Below, piece after piece: positions 10,456 through 21,931 of a DNA stretch of 64,000 nucleotides (position 1 is its first letter; each line of letters opens with the position of its first letter). Source of the DNA: Escallonia rubra. Its lineage: Eukaryota; Streptophyta; Magnoliopsida; Escalloniales; Escalloniaceae. The DNA is taken from NCBI GenBank assembly GCA_033065855.1, contig JAVXUO010001354.1, positions 62,001-126,000 of the forward strand, given 5' to 3'. The notes below the pieces were generated by a model, which worked only from the letters and a program-made list of their open reading frames with translations, searched no databases and was not told where the DNA came from. The translations under genes were made by a program, and so were the position numbers.

Positions 10456-11880
10456 CCGTCCGCAACATTATGTAGTAGACTGTCGTGCAGTATACTGCAA
10501 TCTGCTTCATCGTCCTCTACATTATGTAGTGGACGGCGGAGAAGAAAATATTCTGATACTTAATCGTCCGCTACATTATGTAGCGGATGGTAGAGCATAA
10601 TGTTTTCTTAGGGCTTTTTTTTCTCTCTGAGTGTTGGGAACTAATACCCTAAATTTTTTCTTTGTGTTCGAGTGCCATGTTTCTGCTCCACCGTCCGCCA
10701 CATTATGTAGTAGACAGTGGAGCATAATGCTTTCTTTCGTATTTCTGCTTCATTGTCATTATGTAGCGGACGATAGAACATAATGCTTTCTTGGAGCATT
10801 TTTTTCTCTCTAAGTGTTGGTGTTATGAACTAGAACCCCAAAATTTTTCTAAGTGTTGGAGTGCCATGTTTCTGCTCCACCTTTCGCCATAATTTTTTTT
10901 AGACTTTGTAATAATCCTAGATGTTTATTCATACTCAAATTTTACTGTACTATTGGCCAAGCAGAAACATTGGCCACTAACACTTAGAAAATTTTTGGCC
11001 CTCTAGACCGTCCGTTACATAGTCGAGCGGACGACCAAGCAGAAACATTGGCCTCCAACTTAGAAAAATTTTGTTCTTTTAGACCGTCCGCTACACTATG
11101 TGGCGGACGACCAATTTTGGCCCTTTAGACCGTTTGCTACACTATGTGGCAGACAGCAAGCAGAAACATTGGCCTCTAACACTCAGAAAATTTTGGCCCT
11201 CTACACCGTCCGCTACATTATGTGACGGACGACCACGCAGAAACAAAAATTTTGGCCCTTTAGACCATCTGCTACACTATGTGGTGGACGACCAAACAGA
11301 AACATTAGCCTCCAACACTTAGAAAAATTTTGGCCCTATACACCGTCCGCTACTCTATGTGGCGGACGGTCAAGCGAAAACATTAGCCTCCAAAACTTAG
11401 AATTTTTTTGGCCTTTTAGACCGTTCGCTACACTATGTGGCGGACGACCAAGTAGAAACATTGGCCTCCAACACTTAGAAAATTTTGGCCCTTTAAACCA
11501 TCTGCTACACTATGTGGTAGACGGCCAAGCAGAAACAAAAATTTTGGCCCTCTACACTGTCTGCTACATTATGTGGTAGATGGCCAAGCAGAAACATTAG
11601 CCTCCAACACTTGGGATGTTTAGACCTTCCGCTATACTATGTGGTGGACGGCCAAGCAGAAACATTAGCCTCCAACACTTGGGATGTTTAGACCTTCCGC
11701 TATACTATGTGGCGGACGGCCTAGCAGAAATATTAGCCTCCAACACTTAGAAAAATTTTGGGCGTTTATATTGTCCGCTACACTATATGGCGGACGGCCT
11801 AGCAGAAACATTAGACTCTAACACTTAGAAAATTTTTGGGTGTTTAGACCGTCCTCTACAATATGTGGCAGACAACCAGT
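10456..11880. repeat. Palindrome cluster with tandem array between convergent genes
   Basis: About 18 palindromes are present. Five, more widely spaced, lie in 10456-10780. Thirteen lie in 11004-11877 at spacings of roughly 48-80 bp. The consensus arms are CGTCCGCTACA and TGTGGCGGACG around a 3-nt centre. The intervening sequence repeats phrases such as AAGCAGAAACATT, GCCTCCAACACTTAGAAAA and TTTTGGCCCT, so the whole 11000-11880 stretch is a degenerate tandem repeat. Many substitutions in one arm are not compensated in the other. There are no open frames and no CRISPR-like unique spacers. Confidence 0.9.
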
Positions 11881-12169
11881 AGATTAATTTAAATCCATGT
11901 TCCTTCATTTTCTTACCCACCATTAACCTGTCTCAAGTAGTACTCAATAACCACAACACAAAAAATTCTCCTGTCTTAAGTAGTACTCAACAACCACAAT
12001 ACACAAAATTCTCAAAAGAAATACTCAACCACAACACAAAACCAAAAACACATAAATTTCATAAACACATGAAATAAAATTTCATAAACACATGAAATAA
12101 AATTTCATAAACACAAGCAAAGCATACGACAATGCTTTTTTATTACATAAGAATATAAAATTTCCAATG

Positions 12170-15100
12170 TCATTCGTCCTGAGCCGGATTTAAAATATCC
12201 CTAACTAGTCTAGGTCGTCCGCTATGAATTTGTCAAGCTATCCTATATCTAAAGTTGTCTATGTCTGTTTGGCTCCATACGGCATTTCTGAAGGCTCTCG
12301 AACCGATAAATGTAGTTTATGTACATCAAGACAAAGACGCCGCAGTCCGACTGATTATTTTGCATTGGCCTCCATTTCTTCAATCGAACTGCAATATTCG
12401 GCCTTGACGATACTTTTTATCCATTGAGAGAGTGGATCATGGCACAAAACATATCATGCGAAAGAATAAAAACGGTGTAAGCTACGAGATAAGAATTACA
12501 ATAAGAAACTTAAGAAATAGAAAAACTCTAACAATAATCGAAAGATTACCATAGCCTCTAATTGTTCTTTGAAAAGGTCATTCACGGGCTTCAAGGCGGT
12601 ATCATTGTGAAGACTGTCGAGGATTGATAAGACCATAGCTCGTGGTTCATAGAAAACCAAATACCAGTGGGAGTGCTCCAAGAAGGGTACTAGGAAGACA
12701 TCCGCATCATAGAAGCTCACCGCATTTGCATTATTTTTAAAAAATGTAATGAGCAAACTAGGCTGACGCCAAGGGATCAAGCTTTTATTCCCCCTCACTA
12801 GTTTCCACCGTTGCCATTCTCAACAGAGCATGCCATGAAAAAGTGCATTCAACATAAAAACGTGGGGTTATGCATTTGCCATATCCCTCTCCCCACGGAT
12901 CAGAAGCTTGGGGTAGGCAGACATCACCATATCTTCCAACCAACGACCTGGCCTGAGGGTGGACATTCCATCCCACGAGACATAATAATCAACAGCATGA
13001 CAGTCCATACCACTTTTTGAGCGTAGCTGGGGGGGGCTCGCTAAAGTATAGTTGGTGGACTAGGGCAAGTTTTGCCGGCTTCAGAGGCTTCAACGGATGC
13101 CATTTGGGATAAGAGGGAATGACGTGGGGATCGATCGGTAGATATTGTCCTCCTTGAGGCTCTTCGGGTATCCCAAGGCTGGAGGTGGAAGGTCCCACCT
13201 ATGGGACGAGTGGTAGTGACTCTGAGAGGTTGAAGTTCGTGAAGTCGAAGTCTTGTGTGACTTGACTCCGAATAGCTGACGTAACCTCCGAGTCCCCAAG
13301 CAAAGCAAACAATGGTTGACTCCACTCGTCATAATGAGCCATTCACATACCCGATGGCGGCCCCCAAGCATCACCCATCCCAGCTACGGAGGGACCACCA
13401 ACTCCCTCGTTCACCCCCGGATCACCGTATCCCTCGCTCATATGGGGAGGCTGCCACCCAGGATAATTCATACCGTGGCTCACGACAGAAGGCTACCCCG
13501 TGTAGTGACTCACAAACTCCCCATAACCATGCGCCAAGATCTCAGCATGGAAGCAAAGATCCACTCCCATGACATCCAACAGATCATTCCGCTCACTTAA
13601 TTTTTTGAAGAAGACGAGCGAGGCATCAACCTACATCCAATGAGATAATAAGTAACTTTAAATACGAACGAGATTGAATGAAAAACTTACAAGATCAAAA
13701 TCAATTGAAAGCCATTAGGGAACTTGCGAGCTCGAATGCCCTACGCTCGTCAATCTGTCCCTTAGAATGGTATTTCTGGCCTCTTGTCCACTTTATTGAG
13801 GTTATTCTCTTCCGGGTGATACGGTAGTACCACCCAGATACTGCTCGATGCTGACCACAGGGACGGGCTCTGACACAATGGCTGCATGCGTATCTTGCCA
13901 AGAATTCCACAGTTTAAGTTCGACAGTGCACAATTCGAGCGCATTCATTTGTCCGACCCGTTGGACACCCGGTGGCTTCCTGTTAACCCTCATGTCTGGG
14001 GCATCAGGTGGCAACGCCTGTAGGCACTCAAAATAGCACATGGCACGATCTGGTAATTTCCACTCCGCGATCTCAAAATGGATCAGTGGAGTGCGTTGTA
14101 ACCTAGAGAGCGTGAACACGAACGACTCTGCCACCCGTCCTTCTAAATGTTTGTACGACACCCAACACATTTGACCCAGAGATAGCGAGTCAAACTCCCT
14201 AGATAGAACATAATGTTGTCATGGGGATCATCTCTCCTCGGATAGTGGATCTCCCTCCGACTGTACTCCCAAGCGCACAACCGAGGCCACACATTATTGG
14301 TTCCCTCCTTACGGTTGGGTGCGCCGACACTAAAGTGTTCATATGACCACACCTGAGAACAAAGACAAATTAAGGTTGTATCGTCAAAATTTATTGTGCG
14401 CTGAATAATGATAAAAAATTGAAAACGTAATTAAAAAGAGTTGTATGATATACCTGCAACAATAAGAGACATGCACATATAGATTTGCAATCAAGTCTCG
14501 TTGCCTTGTACAATGCTCGATACAAGTATGTAAGTGTTGCTGCACCCCAAGCATACTCCCTAACCTCTTGCAGGTTACCCAACAGAGCTAAATATTTGTA
14601 TTGAACCGTGTTCTTTGTTGTCGTTGGGAATATAATTTCCCCCATCACCTACATCAAGAAAGCCTTTGTGTGCAGCACAAACATCTCATTCGTGTAGTTT
14701 TCCGACAAAAACCTGAAGTTTTCTACCAACCACCTCAATTTTATCCCACCACTGCCAAATTCATTCTCGGGTATCGAACCAAAGAAGTCCCTAGCAGCTC
14801 TCTTATTTGTTGCAGAAGATAGAGAAGTAATTACCGATCGTCCCGTCACTGGTAACCCTAAGATATACCCTACATCTTCTAAAGTTATTACCATCTCTCC
14901 AAAAGGGAAGTGAAACACTTCTCCACCGTTCAACAAGGGCACCTATTAAGTTCCAGTCAAGTTGCTGAAAGATATTTCCATAAGTCAAAGTCTCAAAACC
15001 CATTCCACGTAGCAGTTTTTTCTGGATTTTGTTCAATCGCCATTTTTCAAATTATTCGGTTACTTCTACTGTGATAAGTGTTTCTCTTTCCTACGAATTA

Positions 15101-15262
15101 GCAAAGACTATTTAAGCAAAGTAAAAGGTATACAATGTTCATGAGAGTAAAAAAATAAACAAAAAATAAGTATCTTACTTGTCTATTCTAGATGGATGTA
15201 CTAATATAGTTTCTTTGGTCGTATAATACGGATGGATCTTCTGGTCCGGGGTTAAAAGCCAT
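12170..15262 (-). pseudogene. PMD-Ulp1 protease gene, copy 3 (decayed)
   Basis: Exon 1 is 15179-15262, exon 2 14454-15090 and exon 3 13728-14352. Further exons reach the Ulp1 part at 12496-12798 and the Cys exon near 12170-12440. The catalytic His is in LEHSHWYLVFYE, the Asp in SILDSLHND, and the Cys in NNQSDCGVFVLMY (codon 12342-12344). Exon 1 ends with a TAG where copy 1 reads Trp. In exon 2 a TAA stands where copy 2 reads Gln (CAA). Both differences fit C-to-T change. The exon 3 donor reads GCAAGT, whereas copies 1 and 2 have GTAAGT; this could be a GC-AG intron or further decay. After the Cys exon core the frame is lost. The gene converges on copy 2. Confidence 0.8.
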
Positions 15263-15577
15263 TTTTTATGACTGAAATTATGTAAAAACGTCAAATTTCA
15301 AAGTTTTAATCAAACGTTGGAAAATTGCCAATGATAGCACATACATAATACATCACACACACACACACATAATACATAATCAACTCATGCGCAATACTCA
15401 CAAACTCTAGATTATACACAAAATAAAGAATTGCTTTGTGAACTTACGTGATTAATTGGATGATTTTAGGACTTCTTGAGAAGATTATGCACAGATCTAT
15501 TTGCCAACGCCGTTGAGAAGATAGGGAAGAAGAAAGAAGAAAGAAGGGAGAAGACTTTCGAAATTAGGGGTTTGTTG

Positions 15578-15581
<4 letters not shown>

Positions 15582-15610
<29 letters not shown>
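15582..15610. repeat. (CA)n microsatellite
   Basis: An alternating CA tract precedes the first palindrome of the right-hand cluster. Confidence 0.9.
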
Positions 15611-15613
<3 letters not shown>

Positions 15614-15871
15614 TTGTCTGTTATATTATGTAGCGGACGGTGTATATATTGGATAAGGACAGTCTATCACTCCTTCCCCACACTGTCTAGCAGACGAAGA
15701 TGGGGACAAGATGTGACAATTGTCAGCCAAAAGTCATTCGCTACACAGTGTTACATACGACTTTTTGACTGACAATTGTCAGGGTCAAAAAGTCGTCCGC
15801 TACACAGTGTAGCGGATGGGCATCGAGGGGTATTTTGGACAAAGTTAACGTCTGCTACACTGTGTAGCAAA
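15610..15871. repeat. Palindrome cluster in the 5' flank of copy 3
   Basis: About five copies (near 15610, 15660, 15734, 15795 and 15850) range from good (GTCCGCTACA...TGTAGCGGA near 15795) to degenerate. Their centre is CAG or CTG, as in the cluster at 1987-2221. Confidence 0.75.
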
Positions 15872-15941
15872 CAGCTAGATCGTGCGGGCAACTTGGCCCA
15901 AGTTGCCCGCATGGTCAATGGATCGGCTCACATATACATAT

Positions 15942-17262
15942 TGTTAACCCTATGGTTATTTAACCTAGGATTATATTTGGTTTTGATGATAACTAACATT
16001 AATGTTTATGTTGTCTAACTTGCATTGAGTTGATGAAGCAATATGAACAATCTCATACTCATGCAAATGGGCAATTAGACGAGCAAATTATTTAAAGACT
16101 CTCAACGGATCGCATCAAAGAAGGAATTCGTCGATTGAATTTTACTATGCTTTATTTCCTTCTTTGTAAACTAGACGTATAGAGATGTTCGTTACGATGA
16201 CTGTATACCTAGAACTTGCCCATAGGTTTCCCTTGCATGCATAAAAGCTTTTCATTCTTTAAAAACAAGGAAAACTGCATTTTCAGGAATGCAGTCGACT
16301 TCAAGTTGGGCAGTGAGGTATTACAGTCGACTGCATTGGAATGCAGTCGACTGCAATACTTCCAGTAGCCTATTACAGTCGACTGCATTGCATTGCAGTT
16401 GACTGGAAGTTGGAAATTTGAATTTCCAACGGCTACTTTTGGGAATACAGTCGACTGCAATGGGACATTGCAGTCGCCTGCATTTACCGTTTGGCGCATT
16501 TAATGCCCAACCTAACTCCAAACGGTCATATTAATTCCCAACCCTATAAATACTCTTCTTGGGCATAGTTTTCATTCATCAATTGCATTCAAAGCTCTCT
16601 TATCTTTCATATTCTCAAAGATCAAAACAATTGTTCAAATCTCTCTTGGTTTTCATTGATTTCTCATCCATTTCAAGAGAGCATTTATTGTGAGCTTACA
16701 TTTGAGAGATATACATTTTCATAAGTCATCATACACTCATCTATCTTGTTCTAGTGCTTAAACTTGTACTCGTCTACTTCTTGAGAGTGAAATCTTGTAC
16801 ACAATTCTTCATTTATAGTTTCTTGTATCAAAGCTTGGGGTTGTCAAGCTTTGGAGCTTTGGGTTTGTCAAAGCTTGTTCTTGATGTGGGCATAGCATCA
16901 AAGGATTGTAAGAGGTTCGATCTTAACCCGTAAGGAAGATCATACTAGTGGATTCTAGGGCCTTTCAAGGGACTTCCTTGAAGGGGTGGACGTAGGCTTG
17001 ATGGTATATCAAGCCGAACCATTTAAATCTATGTGTCAAGTATCTCTAAACCCTTCTCTCTTTACTTTATCGTTTTACATTTGTGTTGAGATTGAATAGT
17101 TTTGCTTACTTGAGATATTGTGTTTGAGATTTGTTGGTTGTAGCTTTTCAAGTGTTATTCTTATCCTCTCTAAGCTTGAAGTATTTACTTGTTATTTTTA
17201 AAGTAGTCTTAAAACCCTATTCACCCCCCCCCCCTAGGGTTATTTTATTGGTTTCACACACA
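15942..17262 (+). mobile_element. Probable solo LTR of a Copia-type retrotransposon
   Basis: It begins TGTTAACCCTATGG and ends in a stretch reading AAAACCCTATTCACC, a poly-C run, then CTAGGGTT and finally TTTCACA. That layout is typical of long plant Copia LTRs. No primer-binding site, polyprotein or second LTR follows, so it looks like a solo LTR. The base before the element reads CATAT. The right flank merges into a CA repeat ending CATAA, so the target duplication is unclear. It inserted immediately beside the right end of the PMD-Ulp1 unit. Confidence 0.6.
16285..16490. repeat. GCAGTCGACTGCA palindrome cluster inside the LTR
   Basis: At least seven copies of the self-complementary core CAGTCGACTG or close variants lie within about 200 bp. 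Neighbouring pairs are arranged as larger inverted repeats (for example around 16325-16360). Confidence 0.85.
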
Positions 17263-17276
17263 CACACACACACACA
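17255..17276. repeat. (CA)n microsatellite
   Basis: This CA tract hides the exact right border of the preceding LTR. Confidence 0.9.
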
Positions 17277-17367
17277 TAAAGAGAAAACTTATTTTGGTAT
17301 AACACCCTTTTGGCATCAAATAACTATCCATTTAGAATATTAACACTTGGCATCCTGTATTTTTTTA

Positions 17368-18557
17368 GAGTTAATTACGCGGTTGACCACTGTACTATTA
17401 GGCAAATTTCACTTTGACCACTGAACTTTGATTTGTGTCAAAGTAACCATTGGACTCTTTAATTTGTTCAGTTAAGTCATTCCGTTAGGTTCAGTTAACA
17501 AAATGTCCGTTAAATTATTTAATTTAGGGGCAAATCCGTCAGTCTCTATTCTTATTTTTCTTCCTCTTCTTCTTCCTCCTCCTCCTCTTCTTCTTCTTCT
17601 TCTTCTTCATTCTTCTTTCTCATTTGATGTCTTCAACCTCAACCAAGCATCAGCACCACCGAGAACAGCCACCGCTCCACCACCAACCACCACGCGCAAC
17701 CGCGACACCAACCCAGCACCACCACCAAGCGCAACCCCGACACCAACCCAACACTACCACCAAGCACAACCACTGCCATACCCACGTCCACCTTCTGTCC
17801 TCCACTATTAAACTCACAACCGCCACCAATACAGTCCACCACTACCACCAAAAAACTAACCCACTAACACCACAAATCTGGAACTAACCCATTAACACCA
17901 AAAAACGATCCATCGGCGCAATCGGCTAGTTGCTTCGTCTTCGCCCTCTTCTATAATCAGGCACCTCCAATTCATCGGTCGTGAATGCCGACGACGGCTC
18001 GAGCAATGCGGGCGACGAGGACTCGTGCTCGACGCACGCCGGCGACGCGTTTGCCATTGCGACGAGGACTCGTGCTCTACGCGAGCCGGCGACGCGTTTG
18101 TCTTCGATTTCGGTATCCTTCCTTCCGACCCGATTCCGTCACAAATTTCGGTATCCATCACAAATCGAACGGATCCGCGGCAGCTATTTTCGGTGGACGG
18201 TGGAGGTGGTGGTGAGTTGACCATGGAGCAGAGCTCGAGGCCGAATTGGGTTGATCTGACTTTTGGGGAGGAAGAAGAATATGAGAAGAAAAAGAAAAGT
18301 AGAAAAAGGTTAAAAAAAAGAAAAAAAGATTAAAAAAAAGAAGTAATATAAAAAAATTGAGTTTTTATGTTTTGACAATTTTGCCCCCACATGTGCCTCG
18401 CACATGGACACTTAACAAACTTTTTGTTAACTGAACCAAACGGAATGACTTAATTGAACAAATTAAAGAGTCCAATGGCCACTTTGACACAAATCAAAGT
18501 TCAGTGGTCAAAGTGAAATTTGCCTAATAGTACAGTGGTCAACCGCGTAATTAATTC
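17368..18557. mobile_element. Mutator-like non-autonomous element with long TIRs
   Basis: Inverted termini of roughly 150 bp start GAGTTAATTACGCGGTTGACC and end with the complement at 18557. Flanking T-runs ending in A on both sides fit a 9-bp duplication but are low-complexity. The interior has a (TTC/CCT)n tract, CCA-rich sequence and a GC-rich block (17975-18230). The open frames inside are compositional and resemble no known protein. Confidence 0.8.
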
Positions 18558-18611
18558 TTTTTTTTAAATGACACAAAACAAAAGTTTAAATAGAAAATAT
18601 CTAGACATGTT

Positions 18612-19131
18612 GCTGAGATTCATTGCTTGCTACGGATGCTAGAGTTTGGATCAAACCAGGTGGTGTACACATTCTTTTCTGCCTTCACTTTAAGAGATAA
18701 GTGGTTGGTAAGGCCACAACAATATAGCTTGAAGGGCTTCATGAGGTGTTAGTTCACTTGAGTCTCAGGTTAGCCAAAGATTACCAAGATTTGTTGGGTT
18801 GAATTGAGGATCGTGATAGAAGTGTTTGTGCTTGGCAATGAGATGGGGATATGGAAATAACATGGACTTTACTGATTATCTCTTTGGAGTGAGTAGATCA
18901 TGGAGGATATCGAGTTTTTAGAACTTGTTTTAATGGCGTCGTCATCTGAATCCCTGTGCAAATTATACGATGTTGATGGCATAATGGCGTATGCTCCCAT
19001 ATGTAGGGTGTCCAAGATAGTATATTGTTGAAACATGTTGAAGCTTTTAAAGCTGCATTAGATTTGGACCGATCCCAATTAGTTTGTAATTAGCTGTTTG
19101 CGTTTTTAATGAAATAAGAACCTTTACCAAA
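18612..19131 (+). mobile_element. 5'-truncated LINE (3' end only)
   Basis: The segment ends with AATGAAATAAGAACC, then a short sequence and poly-A, as plant LINE 3' ends do. It is flanked by an 18-bp direct repeat AAAATATCTAGACATGTT (18594-18611 and 19132-19149), the signature of target-primed reverse transcription. About 0.5 kb of 3'-end sequence remains and no clear reverse-transcriptase motif is left. Confidence 0.88.
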
Positions 19132-19149
19132 AAAATATCTAGACATGTT

Positions 19150-19500
19150 TGGTTTTCATAATTTAAAATTCATTTTATCAAATGTAATAATAAATAGTTA
19201 TATGTGATGCTTTGTTTTTTAAATAAATTTTATATTATTAAACTATATAAGAGGTCATGTTTGGTTCCTAAAATTTGAAAATCATTCCAAAAAAGTCAAA
19301 ATACATCCAAAAAATGATGTCTAGTTTTCATAATTTAAAATACATTTTATCAAATGTAATAATAAATACTTGTAGGCGATGCTTCATTTTTTAAATAAAA
19401 TTCATATTATTAAACTATATAAGAGGTCATGTTTGGTTCCTAAATTTTGAAAATCATTCCAAAAAAGTCAAAATACATCCAAAAAATCATGCTTGATATT
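19150..19500. repeat. Tandem duplication, unit about 172 bp, two copies
   Basis: The segment beginning TTTTCATAATTTAAAA at about 19153 recurs at 19325 and continues with high similarity through TCCAAAAAAT. It is AT-rich and non-coding. Confidence 0.85.
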
Positions 19501-20459
19501 ATGATTTCATGATATCAAGCATGATATAAAAATATCCTATTCAACTTTATTTCTGCACTCATTTTATCAAATTTGACAATAAAAACTTATACGTGATGTT
19601 TGATTTTTTTTTAACCAAATTTACCTTATTAACTTTATTTTTTCACACGCAGCGCGTTTACCATGATCCCTCGTATATGTATGTGTATGTATGTTTGAAT
19701 GATAGCAAGTTGGTTTTAGCAACTTAGCTAAGTTCAAGGTTTTTTTTTTTAAATTTAGTAACAACAACTTGCCTAAATGATTCATGTTAAACATCTTTCC
19801 ACACGAGTTTTAATAGATTACTGTCAAGTGTCAATGGTGGTGAGTTCTTTTTTGAACAAGTATAACTCAATTGTCAAAGCATATAGTTTCGGTAGATGGG
19901 ATAACCATTTTTAAGCATAAATTGCTTTGACAAAAGCAAAACAACTATGGCAATAGAGCCGGCCTTTAACAAGACAACCCTTGGATGCTTTCTAAAAGGA
20001 AAATGGCCCAATCCGCTATTATCAGTGCTACATTTACCTACAAGTTCTACAAGACTACAAGTCATATTTTCACTAGAGAACTTCTTAAGTTTTCAATTAA
20101 GAACAAAGATTTAGGTATCGTGGCTACAATTTCAATATGACTAGCCCAAATACCAAAGCTCATACAACATCTGTCAAAGCAATGCACAGTTTAAAAAGCA
20201 GGTGTACAATCACTCTAAAACATACTCTAATTTGACAAAAGCCAAAGCTGTTGTGATAACCCAAACTATTTATTGGAATACTTGTATTGAAAGAATCTGC
20301 AAGGGTTGACCTATATTAGTGGTGCCTTCTTTTGAGATGTAAGGTAGTGCTTTGTTTGAGGCACAAGCATGCCTTCTTTCTTCTCCTTGCACATCCTTGG
20401 GCGCTTCAGAGCGACGATGTGCATTGCTCAATTGAATGCACATATTCAAGTATTTAGAG
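19501..20459. other. Intergenic, no feature recognised
   Basis: AT-rich sequence with scattered stops on both strands. The last 9 bp (20451-20459) are the target duplication of the next element. Confidence 0.5.
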
Positions 20460-21572
20460 GGGTTAAATACACGTTAGTACCCTGAAACTATCACAAAGTC
20501 TCACTTGAGGGTCTTAAAGTTTAATTTTTACACATAAGACCCTGTAACTCCAAATATGCAACAAGTAAGTACATCCGTCCAAATTCCTAACGATCTAGCC
20601 TTTTCCGTCAGGGGCAATTTTGTCCGAACAAATTTTACTTTCATCACCATCTCTACTAACAATACTTTCATCACCATCCCTACTAATCACTACCGTCACC
20701 GGATCTGCCTGTTGGAGGTGTTCGGAGGAGTGAAGGATGGTGGGGCAGTAGCGGGTTTAGGGTTGCGATGGTGGTGGCGTGGCGGCAAAAAAAAATTGGG
20801 GTGGAAGAGGGCGGTGACCGGGAAAATGGGTGGTGGCTAGAAATGGCGGCGGTTGGTGTGTGTGGTGGGCTATGCGGGAATATGGGACGGTTTGAGTGTG
20901 TGCTAGTGTGTGTGTGTGGCGTTGATTGATGGTGCCCAGGGAAGAAGGCGGTGGCCGAAGCGGGTGGTGGCAGGGGAAGGGGTGACGATTGGCGGGTTGA
21001 AGAGGGGCCAGTTTGGGTGTTATGTGTGGGGAGCTTTCGGTGAAGAGAGTGGTAACCGGTGAAGGGCGACGGGGCGTGGGGCCAGCGATGGGGAGGCGCA
21101 GCAGTGAGGCTGTAGGGGCGACGGCGGCGGCGCCAAGGGGTGCGGCGCGGAGAAGAGATATTAGGGCTTTTTGGATTAGGGTTGAGAGAGGGAGAAAGGG
21201 GCAGTGTGCGGGTCGGGTTACGGGTCTAGGATGGATATTGTCTTCGTTAAAGGAAGAGATGCACGGGTGGGTCACGCGAGGGCCGGGCAAAGCAAGCGGG
21301 TTCCCGTTGGCGGGTTTAGCCCTGTTGGCGGGTTCAGCCCTATGTTTTCTTTTGAATTTTATTATTATTATTTTTTCAGCCCCAAGGAGATTTTTCAAAT
21401 ATAGAATCCCAAAATTACCTCTAACGGAAAGGGCTGAATCGTTAGGAATTTGGACGGATGCCCTTACTTGTTGCAATTTTGGATTTACAGGCCCTTATGT
21501 GTAAAAATTAAACTTTAAGACCCTCAAGTGAGACTTTATTGTAGTTTAAGGGTACTAACGTGTATTTAACCC
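20460..21572. mobile_element. Mutator-like non-autonomous element
   Basis: The inverted termini start GGGTTAAATACACGTTAGTA and match at the right end for over 100 bp. An exact 9-bp target duplication TATTTAGAG is present (20451-20459 and 21573-21581). The interior is G-rich on the plus strand (20700-21340). The long open frames that cross both termini (including 20757-21476 minus) come from the inverted repeats and base composition, not from a gene. Confidence 0.93.
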
Positions 21573-21931
21573 TATTTAGAGTTAAGAGTCAGGGTCTATT
21601 TGACAACATTGTAATTTTTAGTTTGGGTTTTCTAAAAAATAAAAACCAAAACTAGTTGTGATTTTTCTTTTGAAAAAAACAGGTAGATGTTTGATAGATC
21701 AGTTTCTAAAATTCCAGTTTTTGTTTCCTTTGAGAGGATTTTTTTTTCCTTTATGTTCATTCTTCCCCAAAACACCAGTTTGCATTACGACCAACCAACA
21801 CCATCACGCCATAGTATCACCGCCGCCCATAGCCAGTAATCACCACATATTACAACCAACCGCCAAAACCATGACGAAGTTACTGCTAACCGAAAACCAG
21901 ATCTGATGAGATCGATGATAATAGAGAGACG

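Larger units (their letters stand above)
4023..15932. mobile_element. 11.9-kb TIR-bounded unit with two convergent PMD-Ulp1 genes
   Basis: The left end begins GGGGAGTTGATCCGTTGACC. The right end, around 15890-15932, is the diverged complement (GGTCAATGGATCGGCTCAC). Both ends carry a subterminal hairpin built on GCGGGCAACTT / AAGTTGCCCGC. At the left the first 27 bp are repeated about three times (4027-4110). Inside, copy 2 runs rightward and copy 3 leftward, each starting 0.7-0.8 kb from an end. A palindrome cluster lies between their 3' ends. The outer flanks of the two genes are homologous in inverted orientation, so the unit is a giant diverged inverted duplication. Whether it moved as one element or is two elements joined tail to tail cannot be decided from this sequence. 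Confidence 0.6.

Noticed and set aside
10456..11880. Regular palindromic repeats resembling a CRISPR array
   Set aside because: The DNA is plant nuclear, the stretches between repeats are themselves repeated, spacing varies from 48 to 80 bp, and no cas gene is present.
40..15262. The three PMD genes as ordinary host genes (MAIN/MAIL1 type)
   Set aside because: They occur as three linked copies with shared termini and palindromes, continue into a Ulp1 domain where visible, and two of the three are decayed.
17503..18333. Pro/Thr/His-rich and Arg-rich open frames on both strands
   Set aside because: They are interior sequence of the long-TIR element at 17368-18557, overlap each other in several frames and match no domain.
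20757..21476. 239-codon minus-strand open frame and the overlapping plus-strand frame 21013-21504
   Set aside because: Both lie inside a Mutator-like element with exact 9-bp target duplications. Their ends are encoded by the inverted termini and the middle is compositional.
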